In this document: piece after piece, positions 60,422-64,000 of the stretch
Layout of the letters: each line of letters begins with the position of its first letter
Numbering within the stretch: position 1 is the stretch's first letter
From: Kosakonia sacchari
GTDB lineage: Bacteria; Pseudomonadota; Gammaproteobacteria; Enterobacterales; Enterobacteriaceae
Length of the DNA stretch: 64,000 nt
Reading direction: 5' to 3'
NCBI GenBank assembly: GCA_900109485.1
Contig: FOAY01000003.1
Span: 176,399 to 240,398 of the forward strand
Program-made: the position numbers and the translations under genes
Notes under the pieces: model-generated
Databases searched by the model: none
The model's input: only the letters and a program-made list of their open reading frames with translations
Told to the model about the DNA's origin: nothing

Positions 60422-63400
60422 TCATGAGCTTCCGTCGCTGTCGGGTTTGGCGATCAAGTTATCCATGTCATCGTGACTGCCTCCATCACCACTTCCCGCA
60501 TCATCGCCGCCTTCAGTGGGAGGTGCGGCAGGTGCGGGATGATCGGTATCCTGCGTGGGATCCACTGGCGTGGCTGGCGCGCTGTCACCCTGGATAAGGC
60601 TTGCCAGATCCTGATGTTCGTCACCATCAAGGATGATGTCGCTGAAATTGATCGGCTGATCCTGGTCAAGGCCTGGCGAGGCGCTGTCGCCGCTATCATG
60701 TGAGGCACTGTCGCTGCCTGCACCCGAAGCGCTGCTGTTGTCAGGGTGCGTTGCGTGATCCGCTGTCCCGCCCGTGTCGTTCTCAGCGTGCGCACCATCA
60801 TCTCCCAGCAGGTTATTCAGCGATCCTGTATCCGTCGTCGAGACACTCTGGCCGTCGTGCGTTTCGGCATCTTCGCTGCTGCCAAAGTCCAGACTGATCT
60901 CACTGCTATCGACCAGTAATGGCGCACTGGCGTTATCGTCAGCAGCCGTCGTGTCCGCATCAGCGGTTGTCTCTGCGTCGGCATGGGTATCTCCGGCGTC
61001 GGCATGGGTATCACCAGCGTCGGAGTGGGTATCATCGGTATCCGTGTGGGTATCACCGGCATCGGCATGCGAGAGGTCATCCACTGCGGCGCTGGTGGCT
61101 TCAGTGTGCGCGCTATCCGCGGCGTCATCCGCAGGGTGATCGTCGCTGCCCGTTGTGTCGGTTCCGCTGACGAATTGCCCACCTTCCTCACCATTGAAGT
61201 TAAAGTCAGTATCGTGATGCTCGGAGGCGGTAGAGTTCACCTCCATCGAGATATCGCCGATATCATGCTGGCCTTCCGGGAGATCGACGGAAACCTGCCC
61301 ATCGTAATGGGTGGTGTGATCGTCAAAGGTCAGGGTGTACGACCCTTTGTCGCCGTCATAGCTAACGCTGCTATATTCCCCGCTAAAGTGCGCGCCTTCT
61401 GGCAGGCCGTTGAGAGTCAGCGAGGTCAGGTGATCGCTGCTGTCTGAGCTATCCAGATTGACATCCAGATTCAGGGTCGCAGAGTGCGTAACCTCAGTGC
61501 TGCCGCCAAGGGTTGACGAAGGGCCATCACCAAAGACGACCCCTTCAATACCGTTCGCATTCCCGATCGGGTGCGAGCCATTTTCGGTATTGGTAATGTG
61601 CAGGTTATCGAAAGCGTTGTTCTGGTGATTCGCCGTATGATCGACGCCAGTTACGTTGTAATTCGCGCTGTCACCGTTAACAAAGATATAGTCTTTGCCT
61701 GCGCTGCCCCCAGCCGTACCCTGGTTGCCGCTAATGTTATGCACCGGGCGGAAATCATAGTGATCGTTCGACCAGTCACCCTGCTGGTAGTAGCCGCCGG
61801 TGTGATCGCCCACGACAAAGATATCGGTATGACCGGCCGAGCTGCCGTTCACATTACCGTGGCTGTCGTAGTAGTGGATCTGGCCCGGATTGCTGCATTC
61901 CGGCACGTGATCGCCTTTAATCGCGCCGTCCGGGCTGTCCGGCGTCAGCCAGACCTGCACGTTGTCGCCAATCGCGATAATGACGCCATTCTGCACATCG
62001 TAGCCGTTCGGATCTTCGCTACCGCCGTTGACATGCATCACGTTGTTATCAGACGCCTCTTCCGACTGGCTACCCGGTGTAACGTCTACCGTGAGATGAA
62101 CATCAACGGCTTCGATACTGGTCACGGTTGCGGTCGCGTCTGCGGCTGGTGCCGCCTGAGCGCTGCTATCGGCGGTTGCTGCCGTATCGGGCTGCGCTGC
62201 GGCTGTGACGCTGGCAGTCTCTTCAACCGCGGTTGTGCCTGCATCATCAGCGGCTACGGCGCTGGCGTTATCCGGCGCTGTTGTGCCGGAATCATCCGTT
62301 GTGACAGCGTGTGCATCATCATGCGTGACATCATCCAGGGCCACGCTTTCTGAGACCGGATGCAGGGTATCGGCCGACGCGCTCTCCGTGCCGCTGGTCA
62401 ATTGCCCACCTTCTTCGCCGTCGAAGGTGAAGTCGTGCTCGATCTGATCGGACGCCGTGGAGTCGACATCTATGGTGATCTCGCCGATATTGCTTTCACC
62501 TTCCGGCAGGGTAACCGTCACCTGGCCGTCGTAATGGGTGGTGCTGTCATCAAACGTCAGCGTGTAGCTGCCATGCTCGGGGTCGTAGGTTACGCTGGTA
62601 TATTCGCCGCCAAATTGAGCCCCTTCCGGAAGACCATTGATCGTGATCGAGTTCAGATGATCGCTGCTGTCTGAACTTTGCAGATCCACATCGACGTTCA
62701 GCGTGACGGAGTGCGTCACATCCGTCGAGCCGCCCAGACTGGAAGAGGGGCCATCGCCAAAGACAATGCCTTCGATACCGTTCGCATTACCGATCGGGTG
62801 CGTCCCATTTTCCGTATTGGAGATCTGCACGTTATCAACGGAGTTGTTCTGGTGGTTATCCGGGTGATCGACACCCGAGACGTTGTAATTCGAGCTGTCA
62901 CCGTTAACAAAGATATAGTCTTTGCCCGCTTCGCCCTCAGGCACACCCTGGTTGCCGGTAATGTTATTGACCGGACGGAAATCATAGTGATCGTTCGACC
63001 AGTCACCCTGCTGGTAGTAGCCGCCGGTGTGATCGCCCACGACAAAAATATCGGTATGACCGGCAGAGCTGCCGTTCACGTTACCGTTGCTGTCGTAATA
63101 GTGAATCTGACTCGGATCGCTGCATTTGGGAACGTAATCCCCCTGAATTGCGCCGTCCGGGCTGTCCGGCGTCAGCCAGATCTGCACGTTGTCGCCGATA
63201 GCAACAATTACTCCATTCTGTATGTCATAACCATTTGGATTACCGCTGCCGCCATTGATATGAATGACGTCATTGTCAGACGAATTATCCGTACTGTCGC
63301 CCGGCGTCACCGTTACAGTCAGATGCACATCCGAATCGTTGCCTGAATCGGAATGGTGATCGGCATCGGAGTCCGCATCGGCATCCGCATCGGCATCCGC

Positions 63401-64000
63401 ATCGGCGTCGGCATCTGCGTCGGAATCTGCATCGGTGTCGGCATCCGCGTCGGAATCGGCATCAGCGTCCGAATCCGCATCGGAATCTGCGTCAGCGTCG
63501 GAATCAGCGTCTGCGTCAGAGTCCGCGTCGGCGTCTGAATCGGCATCGGAGTCCGCGTCTGCATCGGCATCGGAGTCTGCATCCGAATCCGCATCCGCAT
63601 CGGCGTCCGCATCGGCGTCGGAATCTGCATCCGCATCCGCATCAGAATCAGCGTCGGCATCGGCATCGGCATCGGCATCAGCATCTGCATCAGCATCCGC
63701 ATCGGCATCTGCATCCGCGTCGGCGTCGGCATCGGCGTCGGCGTCTGCATCCGAGTCGGCATCCGCATCAGCGTCTGCATCGGCATCTGCATCCGAATCA
63801 GCATCGGCATCGGCGTCAGCATCCGCATCGGCGTCAGAGTCAGCATCCGCGTCGGCATCTGCGTCCGCGTCGGAATCTGCGTCCGCATCCGCGTCGGAAT
63901 CTGCGTCCGCATCCGCATCGGAATCTGCATCGGCATCAGAATCTGCATCTGCATCTGCATCAGCGTCAGCGTCTGAATCGGCATCCGAATCTGCATCGGC
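60422..64000 (-). CDS. Large acidic repetitive type I-secreted protein (adhesin-like), C-terminal 1192 residues
   Basis: An open frame of at least 1192 codons that runs off the right edge, so its start is not seen. From the N-terminal side it shows: about 210 residues of Asp-Ala/Asp-Ser repeats (63360-64000); copy 1 of a ~313-residue domain (62390-63328); an Ala/Asp/Thr linker; copy 2 of the domain (61165-62101); four GDTHADA-like heptads (60981-61064); and an acidic Ser/Asp/Gly-rich tail ending [12 protein letters not shown]. It contains only two Cys (one per domain copy) and no visible GGxGxD RTX repeats. Its position just ahead of a LapB-type exporter and its size fit a surface adhesin or biofilm matrix protein. 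The domain is not recognised. No usable start codon occurs in the repeat region, so an internal GTG start at 63328 is unlikely. Confidence 0.82.
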   Translation of the reverse strand, partial: ADADSDADSDADADADADADSDADADSDADADADSDADADADSDADADADADADSDADADADADADADSDADADADADADADSDADADADADADADADADADADADADADADADADADSDADADADSDADADADADADSDADSDADADADSDADSDADADSDADADSDADADSDADSDADADSDADADTDADSDADADADADADADADADSDADHHSDSGNDSDVHLTVTVTPGDSTDNSSDNDVIHINGGSGNPNGYDIQNGVIVAIGDNVQIWLTPDSPDGAIQGDYVPKCSDPSQIHYYDSNGNVNGSSAGHTDIFVVGDHTGGYYQQGDWSNDHYDFRPVNNITGNQGVPEGEAGKDYIFVNGDSSNYNVSGVDHPDNHQNNSVDNVQISNTENGTHPIGNANGIEGIVFGDGPSSSLGGSTDVTHSVTLNVDVDLQSSDSSDHLNSITINGLPEGAQFGGEYTSVTYDPEHGSYTLTFDDSTTHYDGQVTVTLPEGESNIGEITIDVDSTASDQIEHDFTFDGEEGGQLTSGTESASADTLHPVSESVALDDVTHDDAHAVTTDDSGTTAPDNASAVAADDAGTTAVEETASVTAAAQPDTAATADSSAQAAPAADATATVTSIEAVDVHLTVDVTPGSQSEEASDNNVMHVNGGSEDPNGYDVQNGVIIAIGDNVQVWLTPDSPDGAIKGDHVPECSNPGQIHYYDSHGNVNGSSAGHTDIFVVGDHTGGYYQQGDWSNDHYDFRPVHNISGNQGTAGGSAGKDYIFVNGDSANYNVTGVDHTANHQNNAFDNLHITNTENGSHPIGNANGIEGVVFGDGPSSTLGGSTEVTHSATLNLDVNLDSSDSSDHLTSLTLNGLPEGAHFSGEYSSVSYDGDKGSYTLTFDDHTTHYDGQVSVDLPEGQHDIGDISMEVNSTASEHHDTDFNFNGEEGGQFVSGTDTTGSDDHPADDAADSAHTEATSAAVDDLSHADAGDTHTDTDDTHSDAGDTHADAGDTHADAETTADADTTAADDNASAPLLVDSSEISLDFGSSEDAETHDGQSVSTTDTGSLNNLLGDDGAHAENDTGGTADHATHPDNSSASGAGSDSASHDSGDSASPGLDQDQPINFSDIILDGDEHQDLASLIQGDSAPATPVDPTQDTDHPAPAAPPTEGGDDAGSGDGGSHDDMDNLIAKPDSDGSS
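60981..61064 (-). repeat. Four 21-bp tandem repeats coding for acidic heptads
   Basis: The plus strand repeats GCATGGGTATC(T/A)CC-GCGTCG-like units of 21 bp at 60981, 61002, 61023 and 61044. On the coding strand they give the heptads [21 protein letters not shown] and GDTHADA. The protein stays in frame for any copy number. Confidence 0.85.
61165..62101 (-). repeat. Long tandem duplication, copy 2
   Basis: Second copy of the domain-coding unit. Landmarks [10 protein letters not shown] (62101) and GEEGGQF (about 61174) are each exactly 1227 bp from their counterparts in copy 1, so there is no net insertion or deletion. Blocks of more than 40 bp are almost identical in DNA between the copies. 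Confidence 0.9.
62390..63328 (-). repeat. Long tandem duplication, copy 1
   Basis: First copy of the domain-coding unit ([10 protein letters not shown] to GEEGGQL). It shares [39 protein letters not shown] and NANGIEG with copy 2, at both protein and DNA level. Confidence 0.9.
63360..64000 (-). repeat. Hexanucleotide Asp-Ala/Asp-Ser repeat
   Basis: On the coding strand nearly every second codon is GAT or GAC, alternating with GCN or TCN, over at least 640 bp and past the window end. The dipeptides are DA and DS in irregular order. The frame is kept without a stop. Third-base variety (GCC, GCG, GCA, GCT) argues that selection maintains the protein sequence. Confidence 0.92.

Noticed and set aside
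63319..63996. 225-codon Met/Pro/Thr/Gln/Arg-rich minus-strand frame at the right edge
   Set aside because: It is the out-of-phase reading of the GAT-GCN repeat; the phase continuous with the downstream domains gives Asp-Ala/Ser and has no stop.

Overview
The window is a 64 kb piece of an Enterobacteriaceae chromosome. Its backbone follows the Escherichia coli ybi/gsi region almost gene for gene: dinG-ybiB-ybiJ-ybiI, rlmF-ybiO, glnQPH, dps, rhtA-ompX, opgE-mntS-mntR-ybiR, ldtB-ybiT, ybiU, ybiV, pflFE/fsaA, moeBA, iaaA-gsiABCD, rimO. REP/BIME and ERIC repeats and fairly GC-rich coding fit a relative of Enterobacter or Kosakonia; the genus is an inference. There are no rRNA or tRNA genes, insertion sequences, prophage or CRISPR.

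Region by region. 1-3.66 kb (minus strand): an aryl-beta-glucoside operon (BglG-type antiterminator, EIIBCA PTS permease, cut-off GH1 phospho-beta-glucosidase) with a readable RAT/terminator attenuator in its leader. 3.8-7.0 kb: SOS-controlled dinG-ybiB behind a LexA box. 7.1-9.7 kb: ybiJ, ybiI, a flavin-reductase-like gene and rlmF. 9.7-15.1 kb (minus): ybiO, the glutamine importer glnHPQ with a sigma-54/NtrC control region, and dps. 15.4-21 kb: rhtA, ompX, opgE, the small protein gene mntS, mntR with an MntR box, ybiR. 21.1-30.1 kb: not in the E. coli order; a three-gene MFS efflux pump (membrane fusion protein, DHA2 transporter, outer-membrane lipoprotein), an aldo/keto reductase, and a GH1 / EIIC / GntR operon preceded by two identical palindromic operators. 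30.2-33 kb: ldtB and ybiT. 33.4-38.4 kb: a second insertion, a GH31 alpha-glycosidase and MFS transporter divergent from a LacI-family regulator. 38.4-53.6 kb: the ybiU-to-gsiD backbone. 53.8-55.1 kb: rimO. 55.4-64 kb (minus): a third insertion, a type I secretion system (membrane fusion protein, LapB-type ABC transporter, TolC-family protein) with a very acidic, repetitive secreted protein that runs off the right edge.

Three observations seem least explained by known genes. First, the large secreted protein of the type I system: it combines a long Asp/Ala/Ser repeat, two copies of a domain in exact 1227-bp register and an acidic tail with no visible RTX repeats. Second, a 13-14 bp motif (CTTTCATTCGAAAG) shared by the upstream regions of ybiU, ybiV and pflE/fsaA, which suggests an undescribed common regulator. 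Third, the paired ATGACTAGTCAT operators in front of a phospho-glucosidase operon that lacks its own EIIA and EIIB.
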